Part shown: one piece after another, positions 49,917 to 58,639 of the stretch
Layout of the letters: every line of letters begins with the position of its first letter
Numbering within the stretch: position 1 is the stretch's first letter
Assembly: GCF_006539725.1 (NCBI RefSeq)
Contig: NZ_BJNO01000008.1
Location: 62,001-126,000, forward strand
DNA: 64,000 nucleotides
Direction of reading: 5' to 3'
Source of the DNA: Klebsiella terrigena
GTDB taxonomy: Bacteria > Pseudomonadota > Gammaproteobacteria > Enterobacterales > Enterobacteriaceae
The notes under the pieces: model-generated
Told to the model about the DNA's origin: nothing
The model's database searches: none
What the model saw: only the letters and a program-made list of their open reading frames with translations
Translations under genes and position numbers: made by a program

Positions 49917-50767
49917 TCGTGCGCGCTGGCTGCCAGTGCTTCAAGCACCGGTAGCCAGTCATCCACGATGCCTACATCTGCCTGGGAGAACACCGGCGCG
50001 CCGGCGTCATGATTAATCGCCACGATAAATCGGCTATCGCGCACTCCCGCCATCAGCGCCGCCGCCCCCGATGCCCCCGCCACAATGCAGATATCCGGGG
50101 CCAGGAGATGGCCGGATATCCCCACCAGGCGATCGGCATCATGCTCACCATTCATCACCCGCGCTCGGCTGTAGCCCGCTTCCGCGCCCAGATTTTGCGC
50201 AAGCACCGCGATGCTTTCCGCATCGGCCTCCTCGCCGCCCTGCCCAACAACCAGCACCCGCTCCGCCGTGGCTAAAGGATGCGCTCCCGTGCGCTCAACG
50301 CGCTCAATCTCCTTCAGCCAGTCGGGCTGCGCCGCGGGGACGATACGGCGCTCCGGCAGGCCGCAAGGTAAATCCCCGGACGCCTTCCCCCCGGCCTGGC
50401 GCGCCAGTGAGAGGCACAGCGGCCGGGCGCTCACCTCCAGCGTGGCCGTCAGCGCGTTGCCCCAATGAGGCTTCGTCACCCAACCTTCCGCCGCGTTCAG
50501 CGATTGCACCTGACATACGCTACTTCCCCGCAGGCGCCAGGCCAGCCGCGTGGCCAGCTCATCGGCCAACGCCCCCTCCGGGAACAGCACTATATCCGCC
50601 GGCGTCTGCCGCCACTGAGCGACCAGCGCATCCAGAAGCTGCCCGGCGACCTCCGCCCCGGCGTCTGACGTCCAGCGCTCGAGATCCGCCGAAGCGAGAT
50701 CGTTTGCCGCCAGCCAGCCGCCTATCGCGGCGCTGTCGCCGGCCGTCATCACTATCGCAATCTTCAT
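49913..50767 (-). CDS. ygcQ: ETF alpha-subunit-like protein YgcQ
   Basis: A 284-285-aa FixB/ETF-alpha-like protein. Start ATG 50767 (MKIAIVMTAGDSAA) has AGAGGA upstream and overlaps the ygcR stop (ATGA); longer in-frame starts lie inside ygcR. The C-terminal FAD domain is visible in VLVVGQGGEEADAESIAVLA, VGISGHLLAPDICIVAGASG and FIVAINHDAGAPVFSQADVG. Pairs with YgcR. Confidence 0.93.
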   Translation of the reverse strand: MKIAIVMTAGDSAAIGGWLAANDLASADLERWTSDAGAEVAGQLLDALVAQWRQTPADIVLFPEGALADELATRLAWRLRGSSVCQVQSLNAAEGWVTKPHWGNALTATLEVSARPLCLSLARQAGGKASGDLPCGLPERRIVPAAQPDWLKEIERVERTGAHPLATAERVLVVGQGGEEADAESIAVLAQNLGAEAGYSRARVMNGEHDADRLVGISGHLLAPDICIVAGASGAAALMAGVRDSRFIVAINHDAGAPVFSQADVGIVDDWLPVLEALAASAHD

Positions 50768-51546
50768 GGCCGCATCCTCTGGCATAAATAGTTCTCCCAC
50801 AGCGCCCTGGCTTTCTCCTGCGCCGTCGCGCCCTCCACGATAGCGGCCGCGCGCCGCTGCGCCGGACGAGTCAGACGCAGGCACCGTACGTCGGGCTGCG
50901 CCTCAGCGGTCGCCGCCTGGCGCACGATATCCGCCTTTGCCGCCACCAGGCGCTGGCGCATGCCGGGCACCGGGAGCGCCACTTCGCCGCACTGCCTGAC
51001 GGCAATCACCGCCGGTAGGCGCACCCGGCAGCGGCGGATACCGGCGTCCGTTCGCTGCTCGACAACGGCGAAAGGCGGTTCGAGCGTAAAGCGTTCAACC
51101 TGGTTGAAACAGGGCCAGCCGAGCATTTCCGCCAGCAGAAAAGGCGTCTGACCATTTTGCCCTTCGCTGCTCTGACAGCCGGTCACGATCAGCTCTCCGC
51201 CGTGGCTACGCTGCCAGTCGGCAATCTGTCCGGCGATAAACGAGGGCGCGAAGCGCAGATCCGCAGCCACTTCCAACAGCACCCGCTGGTCAAAGCCCAG
51301 CGCAGCAAAGTAGCGCAGCCAGTGCAGCGCGCGCTCGTCGCCAATACTTAATGCGGTCAAGGTCATCCCGCAGCCCGCGCCGCGCTGGGCCAGCAGCAGC
51401 GCGGCGGCGGCCTGCTCATCGGCGCCGATGGCGCTGCGCAATAGTGAGACATCCGGCCCGCAGGTATCCAGTGCGGCGGCCTGCCAGTCCTTTTCAGCCA
51501 GCATGCCGGCGTCCGGCTCAGGCTTAAACGCCAACAGAATGTTCAT
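50764..51546 (-). CDS. ygcR: ETF beta-subunit-like protein YgcR
   Basis: A 260-aa FixA/ETF-beta-like protein (AANH alpha-hydrolase-type fold). MNILLAFKPEPDAGML at the N-terminus and LIVTGCQSSEGQNGQTPFLLAEMLGWP in the middle. Ribosome site AGGAGG. It overlaps the end of ygcS by 23 nt and ygcQ by 4 nt. Confidence 0.93.
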   Translation of the reverse strand: MNILLAFKPEPDAGMLAEKDWQAAALDTCGPDVSLLRSAIGADEQAAAALLLAQRGAGCGMTLTALSIGDERALHWLRYFAALGFDQRVLLEVAADLRFAPSFIAGQIADWQRSHGGELIVTGCQSSEGQNGQTPFLLAEMLGWPCFNQVERFTLEPPFAVVEQRTDAGIRRCRVRLPAVIAVRQCGEVALPVPGMRQRLVAAKADIVRQAATAEAQPDVRCLRLTRPAQRRAAAIVEGATAQEKARALWENYLCQRMRP

Positions 51547-52873
51547 TCGCTCCTCCTTGTCTTTTATCGCCGCTCCCGGCGGCCACCAGCGGCAGCGCTT
51601 TGGTTTCCGGGGCCCACAGCCAGGTCACTACAAAGCCGATCAGCAGTACGCCGGCCAATAGCAAAAGGGTAACCGTCATTCCCCACTGCGCCAGGGTCCA
51701 GGGCAGCAGGCCAGTGCTGATGGCGGCCCCAAGCCGGCTCATGGCGGTTGCGAAGCCAACGCCCAGCGAGCGGATATCCGTAGGAAAGCTTTCCGCCGGT
51801 AAAATCCCCACCAGGTTGCTGACCGCCGAAATCGTGGTGCTGAATAAGATAAAAAGCAGCAGCGTCCAGTGGCTGCCCGCCGGCAGGCAGGCCATAACGA
51901 TTAGCGTCGCCGCCAGCAGCAGAAAGCTGCCGAGCAGGAAATGACGGTGGGCCAGCAGATGGGTTAATACCAGGCCCAGCAGCGCGCCAACGATCAGCAG
52001 CGCATTCAGCATCAGGCTGGCGGTCAGCGCATCTTCAAGACCGATGGTTTCCGCGATGGTGGGCAGCCAGGTATAGATAACGAACCACGGGATCACCAGG
52101 CAGACGAAAAAGATGCTGTTAAATGCCGTTCGCCGCCAGTAGCGCGGTGAAAATAGCGTTCCGATCCGTTTATTGGTTGCCGCCACTACCTCATCGCCAA
52201 GCAGCACGTGCGGGCCAAAACAGCGGCGCACCACGGCGTGGGCCTCGGCGAAACGGCCCTGGCGCAACAGCCAGCGCGGAGACTCCGGCGTCCCCCAGCG
52301 CAGCAGCGTGATTAGCAGGGCCGGCAGCGCGGACGAGGCCAACAGCCAGCGCCAGGCTTCCGGGTTTTCGCTAATAAAATGGTGCCCGGCGAGGCTTGCC
52401 AGAACGTAACCAATGGTCCACACCACGCTAAACGCGCCGAGCAGGATACCCCGATGCCGGCGCGGCGCGAATTCGGCCAGCAGCGTATGGCCCACGGAGT
52501 AATCCCCGCCCAGGCCAATGCCTATGAGGATCCGCAGGCCAATGAGCTGTTCAGGTGTGGTGGCAAAAAACTGTAGAAAAGAGGCGACGGTAATCAGGAC
52601 AAAGCTGAGATTGAATATCTTCTGCCGGCCAATGTGATCCGAGACCCACCCGAGGATCAGGCTGCCGATAAACAGGCCAAGCAGCGCCGCCCCGCCGATC
52701 ATCCCGGCCATAAAAGGCGTCAGGCTCATGGCGGGGGTCAGCTGGATAATGGCGTAACCGATGACGCCGAGGACATAGCCGTCAACCAGATGCGCGCCGA
52801 AGGTTAATGCGGCAATGCGGCAGTGAAAGCCGTTTAGCGGCAGGTCGTCCATTCGCACCGGTGAAGCGTTCAT
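51524..52873 (-). CDS. ygcS: MFS transporter YgcS
   Basis: A 449-aa sugar-porter/metabolite:H+ symporter-like carrier with 12 transmembrane segments. GWVSDHIGRQKIF (motif A) and GIGLGGDYSVGHTLLAEFAPRRHRGILLG (motif B region). Substrate unknown; it is encoded with a FAD-linked dehydrogenase, an ETF and an SDR, and probably imports their substrate. Ribosome site GGGGGAG. A terminator hairpin lies 22 nt upstream. Confidence 0.92.
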   Translation of the reverse strand: MNASPVRMDDLPLNGFHCRIAALTFGAHLVDGYVLGVIGYAIIQLTPAMSLTPFMAGMIGGAALLGLFIGSLILGWVSDHIGRQKIFNLSFVLITVASFLQFFATTPEQLIGLRILIGIGLGGDYSVGHTLLAEFAPRRHRGILLGAFSVVWTIGYVLASLAGHHFISENPEAWRWLLASSALPALLITLLRWGTPESPRWLLRQGRFAEAHAVVRRCFGPHVLLGDEVVAATNKRIGTLFSPRYWRRTAFNSIFFVCLVIPWFVIYTWLPTIAETIGLEDALTASLMLNALLIVGALLGLVLTHLLAHRHFLLGSFLLLAATLIVMACLPAGSHWTLLLFILFSTTISAVSNLVGILPAESFPTDIRSLGVGFATAMSRLGAAISTGLLPWTLAQWGMTVTLLLLAGVLLIGFVVTWLWAPETKALPLVAAGSGDKRQGGANEHSVGV

Positions 52874-52894
52874 TTCTCCCCCTTCATGATCCGG

Positions 52895-52923
52895 TAAAAA
52901 CGGCTTCCCGGTGGAGAAGCCGT
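52895..52923 (-). terminator. Terminator in the ygcU-ygcS gap
   Basis: On the minus strand ACGGCTTC-tccaccgg-GAAGCCGT is a perfect 8-bp stem followed by UUUUAC. It lies only 22 nt before the ygcS start, so it can attenuate read-through from ygcU or act in a ygcS leader. Confidence 0.65.
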
Positions 52924-53046
52924 ATATAGCCGTCAGATTTCAAGCCGCCTGCTGCGTTTGCTTTCCCCTGTCACATCGCAATCGTTGCTCCAGGGGATTG
53001 GCATTTTAGGGCCCGCAGGTGAGCCGAATTATTTTGGCTATCGCTC

Positions 53047-54501
53047 TTATTTTTCAATCGGGTAAATCGTTCCGGTATTCATGATACCGTTTGGATCAAA
53101 CTGCTTCTTCAGCCCTTCCAGCAGCGGCCACGCGCTGCCGTGCTCCAGCTTGCTCCAGTGAACGCGGTGTTTACCAATCCCGTGGTGATGCACCATCGAG
53201 CCGCCGAGGCGAATGGTCTCTTCGCAAATGATCTTGTTGAGCGGGTTGTGGTACTTATCAATCTCCTCCTCCGGCTTACAGTCCACCACGTTGTAGTCGT
53301 AGACGAAGTACATGTTGGTGCCGTTCATATAGCTATGAGAAGAGTGGCCGCCCAGCATGGTGATATCGTCGGCGTGCGGGAACTCGGTGCGGATGCGGTT
53401 GAGAACGCTTTCGTAGATCTCATTGATGCAGCTCCAGCAGCCCGATACCTCGGTAGTAAAGCCCATGTTGCCGGTTTTGAGGATCTGCACGCGTTCGGCG
53501 GCCACTTTTTCCGGGCCCCAGTTGAGGTGGTTAAACCAGGTTTCAATCAGCTTGCTGTCTACGCGCTGGCACTGCGGATAGCGCGCAACGACCTGCGCAA
53601 TGCCTTCGCCGGTGGCTTTCGCTATCAGCGGGTTGCCTTCAGCCATAAAGATCAGCACGCATTTGCCATCGGCAAAATGAGTAAAGTGCTGGGTGCCATC
53701 CTCGGCATCGTACAGGCGGGCAATTGACGGACGATAGCCCTCCACCATGACCTCGCGCAGGATGCTGAAGCCCACCTTCATATCATCCAGAACGTAGCCG
53801 TAGAACAGGTTATTTTCCGGCGTGAACCTGAAGATTTTCACCGTCACTTCGGTGATATAGCACAGCGCCCCTTCGTTGCCGATGATGATATGGCGAATAT
53901 CCGGCCCGGCGGCACGCCGCGGAACGTTTTTGATGCGGGTGACGGTGCCATCGGGCAGCACGGCCTCCAGCCCGACCACCATATCTTCGATTGCCCCGTA
54001 GAGCGTGGAAAACTGGCCGATGCTACGGGTTGCCACCAGTCCCCCCATCTGCGCCAGCGGCTTAGACTGCGGCGAGTGCCCGGTAGTGTAGCCTTTTGCC
54101 CGCAGCGCGTTTTCGAGGATTTCCAGCGGCACGCCGCACTGCGCGGTTGCCTGCATATTTTCGATATCAATATTCAGGATTTGGTTCATCCCGGCGCCGT
54201 CCAGCACCACGGAATTTTCCACGACGGTTTCGAGGCCACCTTCGGTCGCCGAAGCGCCGGTACGCGGGACCCCGTTGATTTTATGCTGGTTCATAAAGGA
54301 CAGCACGCTTGAAACCTGTTCGGTGGAGCCTAGCTTGACGACCGCAGCGGGCAGCGGCAGCGTAAAGACGCCGTGGATATCAGCATATTTACGAAAGCGG
54401 TCAATACTGTTGCGCTTTAACACGGTTTCATCGGTAATCACGCGATCGGAACCGACAATTTCTTTTAACTGATCAACAATCGCTTCACGGGATAAAGACA
54501 T
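53047..54501 (-). CDS. ygcU: FAD-linked dehydrogenase YgcU
   Basis: A 484-aa flavoenzyme of the FAD-linked oxidase family (D-lactate/glycolate/alkyl-glycerone-phosphate type). FAD-binding PCMH block PLPAAVVKLGSTEQVSSVLSF and RTGASATEGG; C-terminal HHHGIGKHRVHW carries the substrate-side histidines. Start ATG 54501 has AGGAAGGT; an upstream in-frame start lacks one. It likely oxidises a hydroxy acid or sugar-like compound and reduces the ETF YgcQR. Confidence 0.93.
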   Translation of the reverse strand: MSLSREAIVDQLKEIVGSDRVITDETVLKRNSIDRFRKYADIHGVFTLPLPAAVVKLGSTEQVSSVLSFMNQHKINGVPRTGASATEGGLETVVENSVVLDGAGMNQILNIDIENMQATAQCGVPLEILENALRAKGYTTGHSPQSKPLAQMGGLVATRSIGQFSTLYGAIEDMVVGLEAVLPDGTVTRIKNVPRRAAGPDIRHIIIGNEGALCYITEVTVKIFRFTPENNLFYGYVLDDMKVGFSILREVMVEGYRPSIARLYDAEDGTQHFTHFADGKCVLIFMAEGNPLIAKATGEGIAQVVARYPQCQRVDSKLIETWFNHLNWGPEKVAAERVQILKTGNMGFTTEVSGCWSCINEIYESVLNRIRTEFPHADDITMLGGHSSHSYMNGTNMYFVYDYNVVDCKPEEEIDKYHNPLNKIICEETIRLGGSMVHHHGIGKHRVHWSKLEHGSAWPLLEGLKKQFDPNGIMNTGTIYPIEK

Positions 54502-54694
54502 AGTAATACCTTCCTGATAATTAATTCGGAATAGACGCGGCATCACTCAAGCTACTTCTTTATTAACGGCCGGCATAAACCCCAATCACCTCGGGTGCGA
54601 TATTCACGGGTAATTATTTTATTTCAGCCTCGATGCATATTGAGTGATATTACGTAACACAATAAATAAAAATACAGAAACCACCGATTGAAAA

Positions 54695-55480
54695 TTAACG
54701 CACCAGATAACCGCCATCGACCACCAGCAGATGACCGTTAACATAATTGGATGCCTGACTGGCTAAAAATACGGCTGCCCCCATGAGATCCTGAGTATCA
54801 CCCCAGCGCTTTGCCGGAATATGGTCCAGAACGCGCTGATTGGTTTCCGGATTACTGCGGGTAGCCAGTGTGATATCTGTTGCATAATAGCCAGGGGCGA
54901 TGCCGTTGACCTGGATATTATACTGACCCAGCTCGTCGCAATAGGCCTTAGTGAAACCGGCAAGCGCATGCTTAGTTGCTGAATAAGCCGGTGACCACTG
55001 GCCGCCGAGGTAAGAAAATAACGAGCAGATATTAATAATTTTGCCGCTATTTTGCGGGATCATAATTTTTGCCGCTTCATGGCTGAGTTCGAACGGCGCC
55101 GTCAGGTTAACATCGATCATCGGATCCCAGTCCGCCCGCCCGAAGTCCAGCACCTTATTGAGCTTACAAATCCCGGCATTGTTAACCAGGATATCGACCG
55201 TGCCAAAGCGTTCACAGCAGGCGGCGATGATCCGCTGCGGCGCGCCTTTGGCGGTAATATCCACCTGCATAAACTCAACTTCAACGCCCTGTTTTTCAAT
55301 AATTTCTTTTGTCTCTCCGTTGTCCTTGACGACGCTTGGGATAAACAGATTCGCGCCGGCTTTCGCTAGCGCCATGGCAAAGGCCTGACCCAGTCCGCTA
55401 TTGCCGCCGGTGACAATTGCCGTTTTACCTTTCAGAGAGAAGAAATCCATTGAGAATGCGTTAAGAGATTCGATTGACAT
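54695..55480 (-). CDS. ygcW: Short-chain dehydrogenase YgcW
   Basis: A 261-aa classical SDR. NAD(P)-binding TGGNSGLGQAFA near residue 24, NNAG at ILVNNAGICK, active-site Ser in ICSLFSYLGG and YSATK (Tyr/Lys). Start ATG 55480 (MSIESLN) has GGAG; an upstream in-frame ATG does not. First gene of the minus-strand run ygcW-ygcU-ygcS-ygcR-ygcQ. Its leader carries a terminator and an alternative hairpin. Confidence 0.95.
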   Translation of the reverse strand: MSIESLNAFSMDFFSLKGKTAIVTGGNSGLGQAFAMALAKAGANLFIPSVVKDNGETKEIIEKQGVEVEFMQVDITAKGAPQRIIAACCERFGTVDILVNNAGICKLNKVLDFGRADWDPMIDVNLTAPFELSHEAAKIMIPQNSGKIINICSLFSYLGGQWSPAYSATKHALAGFTKAYCDELGQYNIQVNGIAPGYYATDITLATRSNPETNQRVLDHIPAKRWGDTQDLMGAAVFLASQASNYVNGHLLVVDGGYLVR

Positions 55481-55504
55481 AGTTGGCTCCAAATTCCTTT
55501 AGGC

Positions 55505-55552
55505 AAAAAAAAAGAAAGGTAACTTCCCCCACGAGAGGGAAGTTACCTTTCT
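55505..55552 (-). terminator. Leader terminator before ygcW
   Basis: On the minus strand a perfect 16-bp stem (arms 55537-55552 and 55513-55528, AGAAAGGTAACTTCCC and its complement) with an 8-nt loop is followed by nine U. It ends about 25 nt before the ygcW start codon, so transcription of ygcW and the genes after it must pass this strong terminator. Confidence 0.9.
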
Positions 55553-55569
55553 CATTGTCTCTGGTAACT
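55541..55569 (-). ncRNA. Candidate antiterminator hairpin in the ygcW leader
   Basis: On the minus strand AGTTACC and GGTAACT (7 bp) enclose the 15-nt loop AGAGACAATGAGAAA. The 3' arm GGTAAC is also part of the terminator's 5' arm, so the two structures exclude each other. Stem and loop match the element before yqcE with compensatory stem changes. A probable binding site for the GlpP-like protein YgcP (inference). Confidence 0.65.
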
Positions 55570-55601
55570 GAGCTAATTTTTTAGCACAGCGCTCAGGCAG
55601 C

Positions 55602-55623
55602 TAATGTGATCGCAATCACAGAT
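55602..55623. promoter_or_regulatory. CRP-cAMP binding site between ygcW and yqcE
   Basis: TGTGA-tcgcaa-TCACA (55605-55620) is a perfect core match to the CRP consensus. Its centre is 41.5 bp from a likely ygcW start site near 55571 behind an extended -10-like TGC-TAAAAA, the class II position. It is about 60-70 bp from a likely yqcE start site near 55675-55680. Both divergent operons should be catabolite-controlled. Confidence 0.85.
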
Positions 55624-55712
55624 AAATATTTCACTCATAAATTAAGCGTAAAACTACGAAGCGTGATTATTCTCACACTAAAACCCACGCTGACATGTTA
55701 TTCATAATCGCA

Positions 55713-55738
55713 ATTACTAGAGACCAGAGAAAAGTAAT
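55713..55738 (+). ncRNA. Candidate antiterminator hairpin in the yqcE leader
   Basis: ATTACT and AGTAAT (6 bp) enclose the 14-nt loop AGAGACCAGAGAAA. Compared with the ygcW element, the stem ends change from G-C and C-G pairs to A-T and T-A while pairing is kept; the loop is nearly identical. The 3' arm overlaps the 5' arm of the downstream terminator. Confidence 0.65.
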
Positions 55739-55773
55739 CCACCTGCAAAGGCGGCTTACTTTTCTCTTTTTTT
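55726..55773 (+). terminator. Leader terminator before yqcE
   Basis: AGAGAAAAGTAA (55726-55737) pairs with TTACTTTTCTCT (55756-55767), extended by CC/GG after one mismatch, and a run of U follows to 55773. It ends 25 nt before the yqcE start, mirroring the ygcW leader. Confidence 0.88.
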
Positions 55774-55798
55774 CGTCTATTCAAAATGAGATCACGAT

Positions 55799-57097
55799 AT
55801 GCAACAGAATTCATATCGCCGTTGGATAACGCTTGCCATTATTAGTTTTAGCGGCGGAGTCAGCTTTGACCTTGCCTATTTACGCTATATCTATCAAATC
55901 CCAATGGCAAAATTTATGGGATTTAGCAATACCGAAATAGGCTTAATTATGAGCACCTTTGGTATTACTGCTATTATTCTCTATGCACCCAGCGGGGTTA
56001 TTGCCGATAAATTCTCGCACCGCAAAATGATTACTTCGGCGATGATCGTGACCGGTCTGCTCGGTTTAATAATGGCAACCTATCCACCGCTGTGGGCCAT
56101 GCTTTGTATTCAGGTTGCCTTTGCCATCACCACCATTCTGATGCTGTGGTCCGTTTCAATTAAAGCCGCCTCGCTGCTCGGCGATCATAGCGAACAGGGG
56201 AAAATTATGGGCTGGATGGAGGGGCTGCGCGGCGTTGGCGTTATGTCGCTGGCGGTGTTTACCATGTGGGCTTTTTCCCGCTTTGCGCCCGACGATAGCA
56301 ACAGCCTGAAGGTCGTTATCCTGATTTACAGCGTGGTTTACATCCTGCTGGGGATATTGTGCTGGTTCTTTGTCAGCGACGCCCCCCAGCGCAGCGGCGC
56401 GGCGCAGGAAGAGAAAAAAGCGTTTCAGCTAAGCGATATCCTCGCCGTCCTGCGCATCAGCACCACCTGGTACTGCAGCATGGTCATCTTTGGCGTCTTT
56501 ACCATCTACGCCATCCTCAGCTACTCCACTAACTACCTGACGGAAATGTACGGTATGTCGCTGGTGGCCGCGAGCTATATGGGGATCGTCATCAACAAAA
56601 TCTTCCGCGCGATTTGCGGCCCGCTGGGCGGCATTATTACCACCTACAGCAGAGTCAAATCCCCGACCCGCGTCATTCAACTGCTGTCGGTCGTGGGGGT
56701 TCTGGCGCTGGTCGCTCTGCTGGCCACCAATTCAAACCCGCAGTCCGTGGCGATGGGGATCGGCCTGATTCTGCTGCTGGGCTTCACCTGCTACGCTTCG
56801 CGCGGGCTCTATTGGGCCTGCCCCGGCGAAGCGAGGACGCCGGGCTATATTATGGGAACAACCGTCGGTATCTGCTCGGTCATTGGCTTCCTGCCCGACG
56901 TTTTTGTCTATCCGATCGTCGGCCACTGGCAGGACACCCTCCCCGCCGCAGACGCCTATCGCAACATGTGGCTGATGGGCCTGGCCGCGCTGTGCATGGT
57001 GATCCTCTTTACCTTTTTGCTGTTTCGAAAAATACGCCGCACCGACGCCACGACGGCACGCGAGGCATCGCTTGCCGCAGAGACTGTCGGCGAGTGA
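55799..57097 (+). CDS. yqcE: MFS transporter YqcE
   Basis: A 432-aa inner-membrane carrier with about 12 transmembrane segments. GVSFDLAYLRYIYQIPMAKF in TM1 and PSGVIADKFSHRKM (motif A) fit the family. It is encoded directly upstream of a FGGY kinase (25 nt), so it likely imports the polyol or sugar that YgcE phosphorylates. Expression should depend on the CRP site and the leader terminator. Confidence 0.92.
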   Translation: MQQNSYRRWITLAIISFSGGVSFDLAYLRYIYQIPMAKFMGFSNTEIGLIMSTFGITAIILYAPSGVIADKFSHRKMITSAMIVTGLLGLIMATYPPLWAMLCIQVAFAITTILMLWSVSIKAASLLGDHSEQGKIMGWMEGLRGVGVMSLAVFTMWAFSRFAPDDSNSLKVVILIYSVVYILLGILCWFFVSDAPQRSGAAQEEKKAFQLSDILAVLRISTTWYCSMVIFGVFTIYAILSYSTNYLTEMYGMSLVAASYMGIVINKIFRAICGPLGGIITTYSRVKSPTRVIQLLSVVGVLALVALLATNSNPQSVAMGIGLILLLGFTCYASRGLYWACPGEARTPGYIMGTTVGICSVIGFLPDVFVYPIVGHWQDTLPAADAYRNMWLMGLAALCMVILFTFLLFRKIRRTDATTAREASLAAETVGE

Positions 57098-57122
57098 GGG
57101 TGAAAATTAAAGGAGAATAATA

Positions 57123-58601
57123 ATGTCGAAGAAATACATCATTGGAATCGATGGCGGGAGCCAGAGCACCAAGGTCGTGATGTACGACCTGCAGGGAAAC
57201 GTGGTGTGCGAGGGAAAGGGCCTGCTGCAACCCATGCACACCCCGGACGCCGATACGGCGGAGCATCCTGATGATGATTTGTGGACCTCGCTTTGCCTCG
57301 CCGGGAAGGATCTAATGAGCCGGTTTACCGGCCAGAAAGAGGATATCGTCGGCATCGGCCTCGGCTCAATCCGCTGCTGCCGCGCACTCCTTAAAGCCGA
57401 CGGTACGCCCGCGGAACCGCTGATTAGCTGGCAGGACGCCCGCGTCACCCGGCCTTATGAGCACACCAATCCCGACGTGGCCTGGGTCACCTCATTTTCC
57501 GGCTATCTGTCGCACCGCTTAACCGGTGAGTTTAAGGACAATATCGCCAACTACTTTGGCCAGTGGCCGGTGGATTATCAAACCTGGGCGTGGAGCGACA
57601 ATGAGGCGGTTGTTAAGCAGTTTAATATTCCACGCCGGATGCTATTCGATGTGCAGATGCCCGGCACGATTCTGGGTCATCTCACCGGCCAGGCGTCCCA
57701 CGCAACCGGCTTCCCGGTAGGATTGCCCGTTATCTGCACCACCAGCGATAAGCCGGTTGAGGCGCTCGGCGCAGGGCTGCTGGATGACGAAACGGCGGTT
57801 ATCTCATTGGGCACCTATATCGCCCTGATGATGAATGGCAAAGCGCTGCCGAAAGATCCCGTCGCCTACTGGCCGATTATGTCCTCCATTCCCGAGACGC
57901 TGCTGTACGAGGGATACGGTATTCGCAAGGGGATGTGGACGGTGAGCTGGCTGCGGGACATGCTGGGCGAATCCTTGATTAAGGACGCCGGGGCCCAGGG
58001 CCTGTCGCCGGAAGATCTGTTAAATAAAAAGGCCGCAGCGGTGCCACCGGGCTGCAACGGTTTAATGACCGTGCTGGACTGGTTAACGAATCCCTGGGAG
58101 CCCTATAAACGTGGGATCATGATCGGTTTTGATTCCAGCATGGATTACGCGTGGATTTATCGCTCCATTCTGGAGAGCGTTGCGCTGACGCTGAAAAATA
58201 ACTATGACAATATGTGCAATGAAATGAATCACTTTGCTAAACATATCATCATTACCGGCGGCGGTTCGAACAGCAACCTCTTTATGCAGATCTTCGCCGA
58301 CGTATTTAACCTGCCGGCCAGGCGTAACGTGATTAACGGCTGCGCCAGCCTTGGGGCGGCAATCAACGCCGCGGTTGGATTGAGTTTATATCCCTCATAC
58401 CAGGCAGCGGTTGAAAATATGGTGCGGGTAAAAGATACCTTTATGCCGATAGAGAAGAATGCCAGCAGGTATGAGGCGTTAAATAAGGGAATTTTCAGGG
58501 AATTAACCACCTATACGGATACGATTTTGAAAAAGTCGTATGCGGTCACCCACGGTAGTCTGGAAAATGTTGACGCGATTCAAAGCTGGTCGAACGCGTA
58601 G
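57123..58601 (+). CDS. ygcE: FGGY-family carbohydrate kinase YgcE
   Basis: A 492-aa sugar/polyol kinase. N-terminal phosphate motif IIGIDGGSQSTKVVMYDL, second actin-fold domain with ITGGGSNSNLFMQIFADVF and GCASLGAAINA. Substrate unknown. Ribosome site AAGGAG. Forms an operon with yqcE. The phosphorylated product could be the ligand sensed by YgcP, in analogy with glycerol-3-phosphate and GlpP (inference). Confidence 0.93.
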   Translation: MSKKYIIGIDGGSQSTKVVMYDLQGNVVCEGKGLLQPMHTPDADTAEHPDDDLWTSLCLAGKDLMSRFTGQKEDIVGIGLGSIRCCRALLKADGTPAEPLISWQDARVTRPYEHTNPDVAWVTSFSGYLSHRLTGEFKDNIANYFGQWPVDYQTWAWSDNEAVVKQFNIPRRMLFDVQMPGTILGHLTGQASHATGFPVGLPVICTTSDKPVEALGAGLLDDETAVISLGTYIALMMNGKALPKDPVAYWPIMSSIPETLLYEGYGIRKGMWTVSWLRDMLGESLIKDAGAQGLSPEDLLNKKAAAVPPGCNGLMTVLDWLTNPWEPYKRGIMIGFDSSMDYAWIYRSILESVALTLKNNYDNMCNEMNHFAKHIIITGGGSNSNLFMQIFADVFNLPARRNVINGCASLGAAINAAVGLSLYPSYQAAVENMVRVKDTFMPIEKNASRYEALNKGIFRELTTYTDTILKKSYAVTHGSLENVDAIQSWSNA

Positions 58602-58608
58602 TGGACGC

Positions 58609-58633
58609 GCCGGGTAGTACGTAGCTACCCGGC
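58609..58633. terminator. Hairpin between ygcE and queE
   Basis: GCCGGGTAG / CTACCCGGC is a perfect 9-bp stem with a 7-nt loop, 7 nt after ygcE and just before the convergent queE stop. No U-tract is present on the plus strand. Confidence 0.55.
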
Positions 58634-58639
58634 GATTAA

